The position numbers and the translations under genes are program-made. This document shows positions 51,995-60,736 of a DNA stretch of 64,000 bases, one piece after another (positions within the stretch are counted from its first letter, which is position 1; each line of letters begins with the position of its first letter). Where the stretch lies: contig NZ_CP059724.1 of the NCBI RefSeq assembly GCF_022369515.1, positions 1,054,001 through 1,118,000 of the forward strand, in the 5' to 3' direction. The notes below the pieces were generated by a model, which saw only the letters and a list, made by a program, of their open reading frames with translations, ran no database searches and was not told the origin of the DNA. The DNA comes from Paenibacillus sp. 19GGS1-52 (GTDB lineage Bacteria > Bacillota > Bacilli > Paenibacillales > Paenibacillaceae).

Positions 51995-53464
51995 TTATTC
52001 TATGGGCTTCTGCGGTGTACCCGCCAGGTTCTGCACTTCGTCCAGCGTCAGCTGCAGTTGTTGATACTCTTGAAGCGCAGCTCCCGATAGCTTACTGGCT
52101 TCTTCTACTGCTGGCAGAACTGCAACGACAACATTTGTGGCTGTAATATCTTCCGTATTTGGCACCTCATACAGCATCTTATAGGAAGCGTGCTCCGCGC
52201 GCAGCTTACTTTCAGCTGCATTCCAATCCTTTTTGAGCAGCAGACGTAGCTTCAAGAGGGGGACAGGTTCACCGCTAGCTCCATTAGTGTAACTGAACTG
52301 AATACTTTCCCAAGGAGCTGGAGATTCTGTAGGAACCTCTAGTGTATACTTACCGGCCCAATTCTCTGGAATATGGAAGTTGAAGCCCCATCTGTCGAAC
52401 TGCTCCTTTTTAAATTTCAGTTTGGAGCCGCCATCCCATTGATAATATTTGCTGATAAAAGGGGTGGCGAGTGGAGCCATGGACTCCATGCCGGCAGGAG
52501 GCACTAGAAATCCGACTTCGATAATCCCGTCACCGTTTATGTCTGTACTATATAACGGATAATCCTTAACAGCCATATTATGCTCACCAATAATGCCTGC
52601 TTGTGCAGTGTGTTGGGGACCGAGTTCAATATCCTTGCTGTTTGCCAACTCCAGGTGGTGGTAATCGTTTGCTGCCAGTTTATCCATAAAGGCACCATGA
52701 TCCCAAGTCATTAGGGCGGTGTAAGAGGAATGTGCACCAATCGCGACATCCACAAACAGGCCGGAACCTGCAGGAGAAGCCTTGTCGAACAACACCTGTA
52801 TCACTGTTCCGTCAATGCTCTGGCTGGACAAAATTTGTAGCTGGCCCCCACTTAAGTCAATAAGTTGGAGGTTAGACCCAGGCTGCGTGTCATTTGTGAC
52901 ACTGCTCTGGAACAGGGCGATTTCGCTCTTTCCTTCATTAGTGATATCCCCAACGACCATATAGTCATAAGGCTGCTTCAGAATTTCGGTAAGCTGTGAG
53001 TTCTTAAGGCTGTACACAGACAACTCCTTGCTTAGTCCTGTCCCGCCGCTAAACCCTAGCAGCATATCGGTGGAACCATCTGCAGTAACATCGATAAACT
53101 GCACATAATCCAGTTCACTGCCAACCCCGGTAATGGTCGTAAGTTTCTTCCATGCTCCGTCTTTTTGGGACAACACCAGGGCATTGACTTCATAATCTGT
53201 TTTGTCTGTCTTATAGAAGGCCAAAATTTCATCCTGTCCGTCCTGGTCTAAATCCTGCAATTGAATGGCACTGCCTGATTGTGATTGAACGGGCACGGTG
53301 AGGTGGGCGTTAGCAGGCAGAAAAGGGTTCACAATTCCTGAAATAGTTCCATCTGCAGTATCTTGCAACGGGGCGCGAAGTAAATCACTGGGAGTCTTCA
53401 CAGCGCTGCAGCTTGTTGCAAGTACGGTCAATAATAGTAAGGCACTTAGCCGGGTTGTTTTCAT
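51995..53464 (-). CDS. Exported lipoprotein with VCBS/FG-GAP-like repeats
   Basis: 489 residues from the ATG at 53464 (AAAGGAGCC upstream). Lipobox ATSCS, so it is anchored in the membrane. The middle has repeated Asp-rich blades (LQDLDQDGQDEILAF, IDVTADGSTDMLLGFSGG, VVGDITNEGKSEIALF, YSTDINGDGIIEVGFL) like FG-GAP/VCBS beta-propeller repeats with Ca-binding DxDxDG-like loops. The C-terminus is not recognised. Leading gene of the operon with the two-component pair, so it may sense a cell-surface condition or be part of its output. Confidence 0.8.
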   Translation of the reverse strand: MKTTRLSALLLLTVLATSCSAVKTPSDLLRAPLQDTADGTISGIVNPFLPANAHLTVPVQSQSGSAIQLQDLDQDGQDEILAFYKTDKTDYEVNALVLSQKDGAWKKLTTITGVGSELDYVQFIDVTADGSTDMLLGFSGGTGLSKELSVYSLKNSQLTEILKQPYDYMVVGDITNEGKSEIALFQSSVTNDTQPGSNLQLIDLSGGQLQILSSQSIDGTVIQVLFDKASPAGSGLFVDVAIGAHSSYTALMTWDHGAFMDKLAANDYHHLELANSKDIELGPQHTAQAGIIGEHNMAVKDYPLYSTDINGDGIIEVGFLVPPAGMESMAPLATPFISKYYQWDGGSKLKFKKEQFDRWGFNFHIPENWAGKYTLEVPTESPAPWESIQFSYTNGASGEPVPLLKLRLLLKKDWNAAESKLRAEHASYKMLYEVPNTEDITATNVVVAVLPAVEEASKLSGAALQEYQQLQLTLDEVQNLAGTPQKPIE

Positions 53465-53568
53465 AAGATAGGCTCCTTTGTTCGATCTTTGGCTAGTATA
53501 TCCCACAAAGGTCCGCAAAGTAGTTTCAAAATGGTAAAGGCAGTTTACTTTTGTCTATCGCGACATCA

Positions 53569-54678
53569 TTATCTCCTGAAATAGTCTGCCAGCCCATCTG
53601 CGATAGCCTTGGCTGCTTTCTTCTGATAGGAGGTTTTGCGAACAATGGCCTCATCGGTAGGATTAGTGAGAAATCCGAGCTCAATCAGTGCTGCAGGTAG
53701 ACGATTTCCCCTCAGAACGCGGTAGTCGCCGAACGATAATCCATTGCTCTTAAGGCCTATGCCTTGTCCAAGTCGAGTCTCGATCGCTCGAGCCAGCAAC
53801 AAATCATCTGCTTCTGAATAAAAAAAGGTCAGCGTACCCGATACCTTCTTCGGCGAGGAATTATAATGGATGCTTACAAATGCATCTGCACCGAGTGCTT
53901 CGCTGAACTGCACCCGCTGGGCAAGAGAAGGCTTTTGATTATTCCGCGTGCGTGTCATTTCGACACGAGCGCCCCTGGATTCCAAGTAATCTCGAACGTA
54001 AATAGCTGTCTGGAGATTCAGATCCTTCTCCATAGTGTTATAGGTAGTGCCGAGCATTCCCGGATCGCTGCCACCATGACCGGGATCAATAATGATCAGC
54101 TTGCCACTGAGGCCACCGCTTGATCGCACTATACTGCTCTTCGATGACCCGCTCCGTACATATTGCTCTGCCACCCAGCCGGTTCCACCATTCACCGTCC
54201 GAATCCGTATCCATCCGCTTTGTCGCTGGATAATCGTAACGGAATCAGGTGCTTGTAAAGATCCGAGTACGTTATAATGCGTTCCCGGGCCACTCCTGAT
54301 GCGCAGGGAATTGGCGGTGACCGTTCCCTTTGTTGCAACGCTTCCAGAGTTGGAAACCATTACGTTAGTGGCAACGGAGCCAGATGCCTGACCCGAACCG
54401 TTAACCTTCTTGAGGTAATAACCCGCGACCCAGCCGGATGTGCTTCCAGCCCTCACCTTTAACCAGCCATGGTCTTCATCGGTAACCGTAACAAGCACAC
54501 CATTCTTTAAGCTTCCCTTGATGGCCGAGCCCGCAGCCGGTTCACTACGTACATTTAAGGAATTGGCTTGTACTTTGGCTGAATAATTTCCCGCTGCGGC
54601 TGCACTTGCTGGTTGGATTGCTGCTAGCAGGATGAAGAAACCTGCAATAAATGCGGTGTAACTTGTTATTTTATTCAT
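53569..54678 (-). CDS. N-acetylmuramoyl-L-alanine amidase with two SH3b domains
   Basis: 369 residues. A cleavable signal peptide ends near ASAAAA. Two SH3b wall-binding modules (about 33-95: ANSLNVRSEPAAGSAIKG; about 115-180: ANSLRIRSGPGTHYNVLG) precede an Amidase_3 zinc domain (about 190-369) with IIIDPGHGGSDPGMLG, the E in YNTMEKDLNLQ, the H in FVSIHYNSS and ALIELGFLTNPTDE. It cleaves peptide stems from glycan in peptidoglycan. Secreted, stands alone. Confidence 0.93.
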   Translation of the reverse strand: MNKITSYTAFIAGFFILLAAIQPASAAAAGNYSAKVQANSLNVRSEPAAGSAIKGSLKNGVLVTVTDEDHGWLKVRAGSTSGWVAGYYLKKVNGSGQASGSVATNVMVSNSGSVATKGTVTANSLRIRSGPGTHYNVLGSLQAPDSVTIIQRQSGWIRIRTVNGGTGWVAEQYVRSGSSKSSIVRSSGGLSGKLIIIDPGHGGSDPGMLGTTYNTMEKDLNLQTAIYVRDYLESRGARVEMTRTRNNQKPSLAQRVQFSEALGADAFVSIHYNSSPKKVSGTLTFFYSEADDLLLARAIETRLGQGIGLKSNGLSFGDYRVLRGNRLPAALIELGFLTNPTDEAIVRKTSYQKKAAKAIADGLADYFRR

Positions 54679-54797
54679 AGGAACCTCACTTCTAGGGTGT
54701 GTTTTCTGTAGCCAGCCGTTAAAGAGGCAGTACCTAGTTATTTACCCCATTCAGCGGGTTTAGAATAAATTAAGAGGATATATAAAGAAACTAGCTG

Positions 54798-55895
54798 TCA
54801 GCGTGAAGAGATACTTGTCTTCTTGGCGATCTCCTGCCGGACGACTGGGGCAACCTTGGTTGCCAGCAGTTCAATAGCTGCCGCGACTTTGGAGTAGGGG
54901 AGACCCCCGATATCAAGCTGGGTCATAAAGCGGCTATGGCCGAACAGCTCATGCTGGTAAAGAATTTTCTCGATGATCTGCTGTGGGCTGCCGACCGCCA
55001 ATGTATTATCAGGGGAGACGAACTTTCCGAACTCGCTGCGTGATACGCTATATTCTTGAATGCGTTGTGGACTGATAGAGTTGCGGTAGCTATAGTAGTA
55101 AGGATAATATTCATCCAGCGCTTGGCTTGAAGTTTGGGCAATATAGCCGTGGCTCGTGATAGCGATCTTCAAAGCTTCGGGAGCATGACCGGCCTTGGCA
55201 CCTGCATTTCGATAGATATCTGCGAGATGCTGGAGTGGTTCCGGGCTGCCATTCAGGATGGCGATAGCCATACCGATCCCTAGCGTACCTGCTTTTTCAG
55301 CACTTTCAGGAGAGCCGCCGATACCCACCCAGAGCGGGAGCTTATGCTGCAACGGACGCGGAGCAATTTCGGCATTCTTCAGTGAAGAACGGAACTCGCC
55401 ATCCCAATTCATAATCTCATGCTTATTTAGCTCCAGCAGCAGGTTGAGGTTCTCGGAGAACAGTCGGTGATAATCCTCAAGCTCATACCCGAACAGCGGG
55501 AAAGACTCCACAAATGCTCCACGCCCGGCAATAATCTCGGCACGGCCATTTGAGAGCAGATCAAGTGTGGCAAAATCTTCGAATACCCGCACAGGGTCAA
55601 TAGTGCTCAGTACAGTTGTGGCGCTGGTCAATTTGATTCTGCTAGTCACCTGAGAGATCGCTGCCAGAACGACAGGGACCGAGGAGATCACAAAATCAAG
55701 CCGATGGTGCTCACCCACACCAAACACATCAAGACCGGCCTCATCGGCAAGCTTGGCTGCAGCTATAACTTCATTCAGGCGTTGCCTTGGGCTGATCGTC
55801 TGTCCTGTATGGCAATCGGAGACGATATCCCCCAGTGTATAAATTCCAAATTCGAAGTCAGGTGCAATCTCTTTATTTGCTTCGTTTTCCATCAT
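54798..55895 (-). CDS. LLM-class flavin-dependent oxidoreductase (luciferase-like)
   Basis: About 365 residues. FGIYTLGDI at the start, DVFGVGEHHRLDFV, AEIIAGRGAFVESFPLFGY and LPLWVGIGGSPESAEKAG are typical of the bacterial luciferase-like F420/FMN-dependent group close to the LLM type with N-terminal FG. The ATG at 55895 (or the following one) is favoured by AAGGAG a few bases upstream; the ATG at 55916 overlaps the site. The palindromes at 55981-56013 lie 90 bases upstream and may control it. Substrate unknown. Confidence 0.88.
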   Translation of the reverse strand: MMENEANKEIAPDFEFGIYTLGDIVSDCHTGQTISPRQRLNEVIAAAKLADEAGLDVFGVGEHHRLDFVISSVPVVLAAISQVTSRIKLTSATTVLSTIDPVRVFEDFATLDLLSNGRAEIIAGRGAFVESFPLFGYELEDYHRLFSENLNLLLELNKHEIMNWDGEFRSSLKNAEIAPRPLQHKLPLWVGIGGSPESAEKAGTLGIGMAIAILNGSPEPLQHLADIYRNAGAKAGHAPEALKIAITSHGYIAQTSSQALDEYYPYYYSYRNSISPQRIQEYSVSRSEFGKFVSPDNTLAVGSPQQIIEKILYQHELFGHSRFMTQLDIGGLPYSKVAAAIELLATKVAPVVRQEIAKKTSISSR

Positions 55896-55980
55896 CAGAA
55901 ACTCCTTGTTATTCATATTGTTTATGTACTTATTAAAGCTTGTCCAGCATACAGAGGATTGTGAACATTATATCATTTTT

Positions 55981-56013
55981 GCTTACTAAATGTAAGCTTG
56001 TGAATAATATTCA
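55981..56013. promoter_or_regulatory. Two adjacent palindromes in a divergent intergenic
   Basis: GCTTAC-TAAAT-GTAAGC (55981-55997) and TGAATA-A-TATTCA (56001-56013) are both perfect. They lie between the luciferase-like gene and the second arsB. They could be operators for either side; no regulator gene is adjacent. Confidence 0.45.
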
Positions 56014-56129
56014 TCTTTGTGCTGCTATTTATATTCATTATATACGTTTATTGTTTTATGATTAAATCAAGGGATAGAAATAATTGATATGGATGTAAGT
56101 TAGGCAGCAGATAGGAGAGTGGAACAGTA

Positions 56130-57422
56130 GTGTTAGTGGTGTGGGCTTGTATTATTTTTGTTGTAACCATAACGCTTGTGATTTGGCAGCCTAAGCAGTT
56201 ATCGATTGGATATTCCGCTTGCGGCGGTGCATTGCTGGCATTAGTGCTGGGTGTCGTAAGTTTTCAGGACGTATTTGATGTTACGCTGATCGTGTGGAAT
56301 GCCACGTTAGCTTTTGTAGCTATCATATTAATATCGCTTATATTAGACAAAATCGGCTTTTTTGAATGGGCGGCTCTACATATGGCTGCTGCTGCAAGAG
56401 GCAGTGGCGTTCGAATGTTTCTGTATGTGACCGTCTTCGGAGCGATTGTAACAGCACTTTTTACCAATGATGGCGGGGCGTTAATCTTAACTCCGATTGT
56501 ATTGGCTATGGTTAGAGCTCTGAATTTCGATGAGAAAAAAGTATTTCCGTTCGTCATCGCCAGCGGCTTTATTGCCGATACTACCTCGCTGCCGCTTGTC
56601 GTCAGCAACTTGGTCAATATTGTGTCGGCGGACTTTTTTGGAATATCCTTCATGGAGTACGCGGGACATATGATCATTCCTGATCTATTCGCACTTCTTG
56701 CGAGCACGGCGGTATTGTATTTTTTCTTCCGGACCAGTATTCCGAAACGCTTCGATATTACACATTTGAAGTCTCCCGTCGAAGCGATCAAGGATCGTAA
56801 AATGTTTGTTCTCTCCTGGTATGTACTCGGTGCTTTACTTGCCGGATACCTGGTCAGTGAGTTCCTTCATATTCCGGTATCGGTCATTGCCGGTGTCATA
56901 GCTGTAGTATTCCTGATTATGGCAGGAAGAAGTCATGTCGTACCTGTTAAAGAAGTGGTTAAAGGTGCGCCGTGGGCGATCGTCTTTTTTTCCGTAGGTA
57001 TGTATGTGGTAGTCTATGGCCTGCGGAATGCTGGACTGACGGAGTTGCTGGGTACCGTTATTCAGAATGCTGCTGAGCATGGGGTATTAGCTGCCACAAT
57101 GGCCATGGGCTTTATTGCTGCCTTTCTCTCCTCGGTAATGAACAATTTACCAACAGTTCTTATTAATGCGCTCGCAATTCACACTACTAGTGTTGCCGAT
57201 CCTGTTAAGGAAGCCTTAATTTATGCCAATGTGATTGGCTCTGATTTGGGGCCAAAGATCACACCTATTGGTTCACTGGCTACGCTGTTATGGTTGCATG
57301 TGCTTGCGGGCAAAGGAGTGAAGATCTCCTGGGGGACCTATTTCAAGACAGGAATCATTCTTACCGTTCCCACACTATTTATTACTTTATTAGGCTTGTA
57401 CCTATGGTTAGCCCTTATCTAA
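56130..57422 (+). CDS. arsB: Arsenite efflux pump ArsB (copy 2)
   Basis: 430 residues from the GTG at 56130 with GGAGAGTGG upstream. The sequence follows copy 1 (19451-20740) almost residue for residue, for example [51 protein letters not shown] and [20 protein letters not shown]. About 12 membrane helices. No arsR, arsC or arsM next to it. It is probably an older duplicate or an independently regulated pump; the sequence differences are spread evenly, so a recent copy event is unlikely. Confidence 0.9.
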   Translation: MLVVWACIIFVVTITLVIWQPKQLSIGYSACGGALLALVLGVVSFQDVFDVTLIVWNATLAFVAIILISLILDKIGFFEWAALHMAAAARGSGVRMFLYVTVFGAIVTALFTNDGGALILTPIVLAMVRALNFDEKKVFPFVIASGFIADTTSLPLVVSNLVNIVSADFFGISFMEYAGHMIIPDLFALLASTAVLYFFFRTSIPKRFDITHLKSPVEAIKDRKMFVLSWYVLGALLAGYLVSEFLHIPVSVIAGVIAVVFLIMAGRSHVVPVKEVVKGAPWAIVFFSVGMYVVVYGLRNAGLTELLGTVIQNAAEHGVLAATMAMGFIAAFLSSVMNNLPTVLINALAIHTTSVADPVKEALIYANVIGSDLGPKITPIGSLATLLWLHVLAGKGVKISWGTYFKTGIILTVPTLFITLLGLYLWLALI

Positions 57423-57506
57423 TTGACAACAATCCGGCACATGGAAAAATATTGAATAATGTGGAAAACAGGATATACTCAAGAAGGCAGAGGAGGCGTT
57501 CTAATC

Positions 57507-58844
57507 GTGAATAAAATAAGAATGAAATTCTTTATCTATGCTGCTGTAATTGGAGTTGGTGTAATGTTGCTTGCAGGCTCTGCCCAATCCGCCGCGGTTG
57601 ATCCGCATAGCTCTTACATAGGCTCAAATACTGAGGACTACTATGTAAACATTCCTGCGGCTAAGGTGCAGTGGTCCAGCTCAATGGATATTCAGGCTGA
57701 CAACTACCTTATGGGTAAAGGTGTTATCGCTGTTGGTGGAGGTCAGGTTTTTGCGCTTCAAAAAGGTCAGTTGGTCGCCTTTAATGTACAGTCGGGCAAA
57801 TTGTTATGGAAGTACGGCTCTAAGCTAAAGTCACCCCTTCTCTATCAGGAGGGAATACTCTACGTCACTTCGGATGCGGGAACAATTTACGCTGTGAATG
57901 CAGGTACAGGCAAAAATAAATGGAGCTCCAGTGTGAAGACCCAAGGGGTGACACAGCTTACAGTGGATAAAGATCAGTTATTTGTGGCCAATGGAGATAT
58001 TGGGGCTTACCGTCTTAAAGACGGTGTTTTTCAATGGCGCGACGATTACAGCGAAGGATTTTACGAACCGCTTATAGTTGAGGGTAATCTGGTATTGGCT
58101 GAAAATACGATCTCCGGAGCCTATATGTATGATGTTTTACATGCACTTGATCGGACAACAGGCAAACAGCTATGGGAGAGTAGTAATCATGCCCTGCCAA
58201 TTGCAGCTACCAGCGGGACGCTTCTCTCTCAAAGGATGGCGAACTTAATGGATCTTCTTCCACTGACGACACTGGATAGCCTGGATGTGAAGACGGGCAA
58301 AATTGTGAAGACGGTAGAATACAATCCGAAATCTATCAATCCGAATAATCCGGAACCAGTGAATGGACTTATAAGCAGTGGTGGTAAAGCCTGGATCAAT
58401 GGGAATCGAATTTATATTAATGAAGGGGCCACTATTTACGGGTATCCGGCAAATAGGGACCCCGCCACTGTAACACGGGACACCTATTCATCAACGGGAA
58501 GTGGACAATTATTAACTTATGCAGCCGGTCCTTATGATGGAAGGGTACTCTTCAGTAATGGTGAATCCATCTATGGTGTCAAGACTCTCAATAAGTCGTT
58601 AGTCTCTTACGGAGGACTGAGCAGACCGATTGCCCGCTTTGATCTGCTTGGTCACGGCATGTATGTAGCCCAGACGGATGGGAAGCTGGTCGCCATCAAT
58701 TTACTTACAGCTGCTCTAGTAGTGCAGTTGCAAACGTCCGGTAGAGTATTTGGACCTACTATACTGGAGAACGGCATGATTATCGTACAGAGCAAAGGAA
58801 AGCTGACGGTGTTCAAGGAGCCGCAGATTCTAAGCATGAAATAA
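57507..58844 (+). CDS. Exported PQQ-type beta-propeller repeat protein
   Basis: 445 residues from the GTG at 57507 with GAGGAGG upstream. A signal peptide ends near SAQSAA. Repeats of the form AFNVQSGKLLWKYGSKL and YAVNAGTGKNKWSSSVKT mark PQQ-like beta-propeller blades (about 60-440), as also found in BamB and extracellular enzymes, but no quinone cofactor residues are evident. Probably a binding or scaffold protein of the envelope. Its position after arsB2 is not explained by function. Confidence 0.85.
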   Translation: MNKIRMKFFIYAAVIGVGVMLLAGSAQSAAVDPHSSYIGSNTEDYYVNIPAAKVQWSSSMDIQADNYLMGKGVIAVGGGQVFALQKGQLVAFNVQSGKLLWKYGSKLKSPLLYQEGILYVTSDAGTIYAVNAGTGKNKWSSSVKTQGVTQLTVDKDQLFVANGDIGAYRLKDGVFQWRDDYSEGFYEPLIVEGNLVLAENTISGAYMYDVLHALDRTTGKQLWESSNHALPIAATSGTLLSQRMANLMDLLPLTTLDSLDVKTGKIVKTVEYNPKSINPNNPEPVNGLISSGGKAWINGNRIYINEGATIYGYPANRDPATVTRDTYSSTGSGQLLTYAAGPYDGRVLFSNGESIYGVKTLNKSLVSYGGLSRPIARFDLLGHGMYVAQTDGKLVAINLLTAALVVQLQTSGRVFGPTILENGMIIVQSKGKLTVFKEPQILSMK

Positions 58845-59023
58845 GATCATGGTTATATCAAACAAGCGGTGAGCCGGATTATCGGTGAGCCGTTTTTTTG
58901 TTATTCGGGGGCTGTGAATGCACCGTGATGATTTGGTTGAAATTTTTTTTTTAGATAAAGTGATCCAAGATCCGACTCTCTGCGTTTCATCACTGTAAGC
59001 AACAAAGAGGAGGATGAAAGATT

Positions 59024-60619
59024 ATGAAATTCAGAAAATTACTAGCTCCAATGCTAAGCTTGACTCTATTGTTACCCACGCTGGCGAACGCGGCGGTGGT
59101 AGCCCCGCCGATGGCAACGGTCAATACACCAGCCGTTGAATTAAGAGCGGCACTCGACCATCTGTTGTCAGAACACTTTGTATTAGCGGTAGCGGCAATG
59201 ACCAAAGCCTATGATGGTTCAGCAGATGCAGCAGCAGCCTATCAGGCTCTTGATCAGAACGCATTGGATATGCAGCCAGCGATCGCTTCCCTATATGGTG
59301 AGGCGGGCGGCGTAGAATTCGAACGAATCTTCCGTGCGCATAACCAGTTCACAGATGAAGTTGTCAAAGCAACCAAAGCGAAGGATACCGCTGCTCTTCA
59401 AAAAGCAAAGCAAGAGGTAGAAGGGTTCGTACAAGAATTCTCAGCTTTCCTAGGCTCAGCTACTGCTGGCAATCTTCCACAAGCTACTGCAATGCAAGTG
59501 CTGCGGAGTCATGAAGATCATGTGCAGCAGACGTTTGAACAATATGTTGCCGGAGATTATGCTGGAGCATACAGTACCTACCGCATCGGATATAAAGAAA
59601 TGTTCACGATCAGCAAAGCCTTGTCTGTGGCAATCGTAAAGCAGATGCCGGATAAATTCGACAACACTAAGGCTGATACCAAGGCTGCAGATTTGCGGTC
59701 TGCACTGAATAGTGTAGCTGCTGAGCATTTTGCCTTGTCGGCTCTGGAAATGCAGAAACAATTCGATGGCAAAGCCGATTATATGGCTCTGATCAACGCT
59801 GAGGCCGGCAATACCGCTGACTTCAAAGCCGCAGTTGCCTCTGTTTATGGTGCTGCTGGTGGGGATGCCTTCGAGAAGGTCTGGGTAAGCGACCATATTA
59901 ACGCACAAAGCGATTATGTTAAGGCCGTGAAGACTAACGATATGACTGCCAAAGCAGCTGTACTGGCCCGCATTGATGGATTTACACAAGAGCTAGGAAC
60001 GTTCCTTGGTGCAGCCACGGCAGAGAAACTGCCAACAGCTGGAGCAATCACTGCTTTGAAGGCGCATGAAGCTCAGGTACAAAGCACCTTTGATCAATAT
60101 GCAGCTGGTAATTACACAGCATCCTATACAACGAATCGCGAAGGCTACAAAACAATGTTCGGAGTAGGGCTGGCGTTATCCGGTGCAATTGTGGCCCAGT
60201 TCAACGATATGTTCAAGGAAGCGGCTGTTCCAAGCAGCATGACTACCGTGTGGATGAAGATTAACAGCAACCAGTTGAATATTAATGGTACGGTGACACC
60301 TATGGATACAACCCCCATGAACATGAATGGAACAACGTATATCCCGCTGCGTTACTTGAGTGAAGGTATTGGTGCTAACGTGAAATATGATAAGACCACT
60401 AGTACTGTTTGGGTAATGGCTGGTAATGACACCTTGAAATTCTGGATTGGTAAGAATGTTATGGAATTGAATAGTGTACAAAAATCGGTTGGCGCCAAAG
60501 TATTCATTAATAAAGATGGCAGAACAATGGTTCCACTGCGCTTTATTGCTGAATTGCTGCAATGGAATGTAGCCTGGAATCAAATGAATGGTACGATCAC
60601 GCTGACCAAATCCATGTAA
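59024..60619 (+). CDS. Secreted tandem-repeat helical protein with stalk domain
   Basis: 531 residues with a signal peptide ending near ANAA. Two tandem units of about 184 residues follow. Unit A has SEHFVLAVAAMTKAYDG (E50-H51) and HEDHVQQTFEQYVAGDYAG; unit B has AEHFALSALEMQKQFDG (E234-H235) and HEAQVQSTFDQYAAGNYTA. The C-terminus (about 407-531) is a copper-amine-oxidase N1-like stalk module (YIPLRYLSEGIGANVKY, TMVPLRFIAELLQWNVAW). Conserved EH and H positions suggest a metal or haem ligand set in a helical bundle. The protein is probably cell-surface; its activity is unknown. GAGGAGG precedes the ATG. Confidence 0.82.
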   Translation: MKFRKLLAPMLSLTLLLPTLANAAVVAPPMATVNTPAVELRAALDHLLSEHFVLAVAAMTKAYDGSADAAAAYQALDQNALDMQPAIASLYGEAGGVEFERIFRAHNQFTDEVVKATKAKDTAALQKAKQEVEGFVQEFSAFLGSATAGNLPQATAMQVLRSHEDHVQQTFEQYVAGDYAGAYSTYRIGYKEMFTISKALSVAIVKQMPDKFDNTKADTKAADLRSALNSVAAEHFALSALEMQKQFDGKADYMALINAEAGNTADFKAAVASVYGAAGGDAFEKVWVSDHINAQSDYVKAVKTNDMTAKAAVLARIDGFTQELGTFLGAATAEKLPTAGAITALKAHEAQVQSTFDQYAAGNYTASYTTNREGYKTMFGVGLALSGAIVAQFNDMFKEAAVPSSMTTVWMKINSNQLNINGTVTPMDTTPMNMNGTTYIPLRYLSEGIGANVKYDKTTSTVWVMAGNDTLKFWIGKNVMELNSVQKSVGAKVFINKDGRTMVPLRFIAELLQWNVAWNQMNGTITLTKSM

Positions 60620-60667
60620 CAGACAAGAAGATAAACTGAATGAATCATTCATACGAATAATCTATAC

Positions 60668-60730
60668 CTGAAGATTCCTTACAAATATACATTTATGTAT
60701 AACTTGTAAGGGGTCTTCAGGATTTTTTTA
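60668..60730 (+). terminator. Terminator of the stalk-domain gene and intron target site
   Basis: CTGAAGA pairs with TCTTCAG, with an inner CCTTACAA/TTGTAAGG stem, followed by GATTTTTTTATT. The group II intron begins seven bases after the U tract. Confidence 0.9.
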
Positions 60731-60736
60731 TTCTGC

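Noticed and set aside
58867..58899. Possible terminator after the PQQ-repeat gene (CGGTGAGCCG twice, then seven T)
   Set aside because: The two copies are direct, not inverted, repeats. Only very weak stems can form, so I could not support a terminator call.
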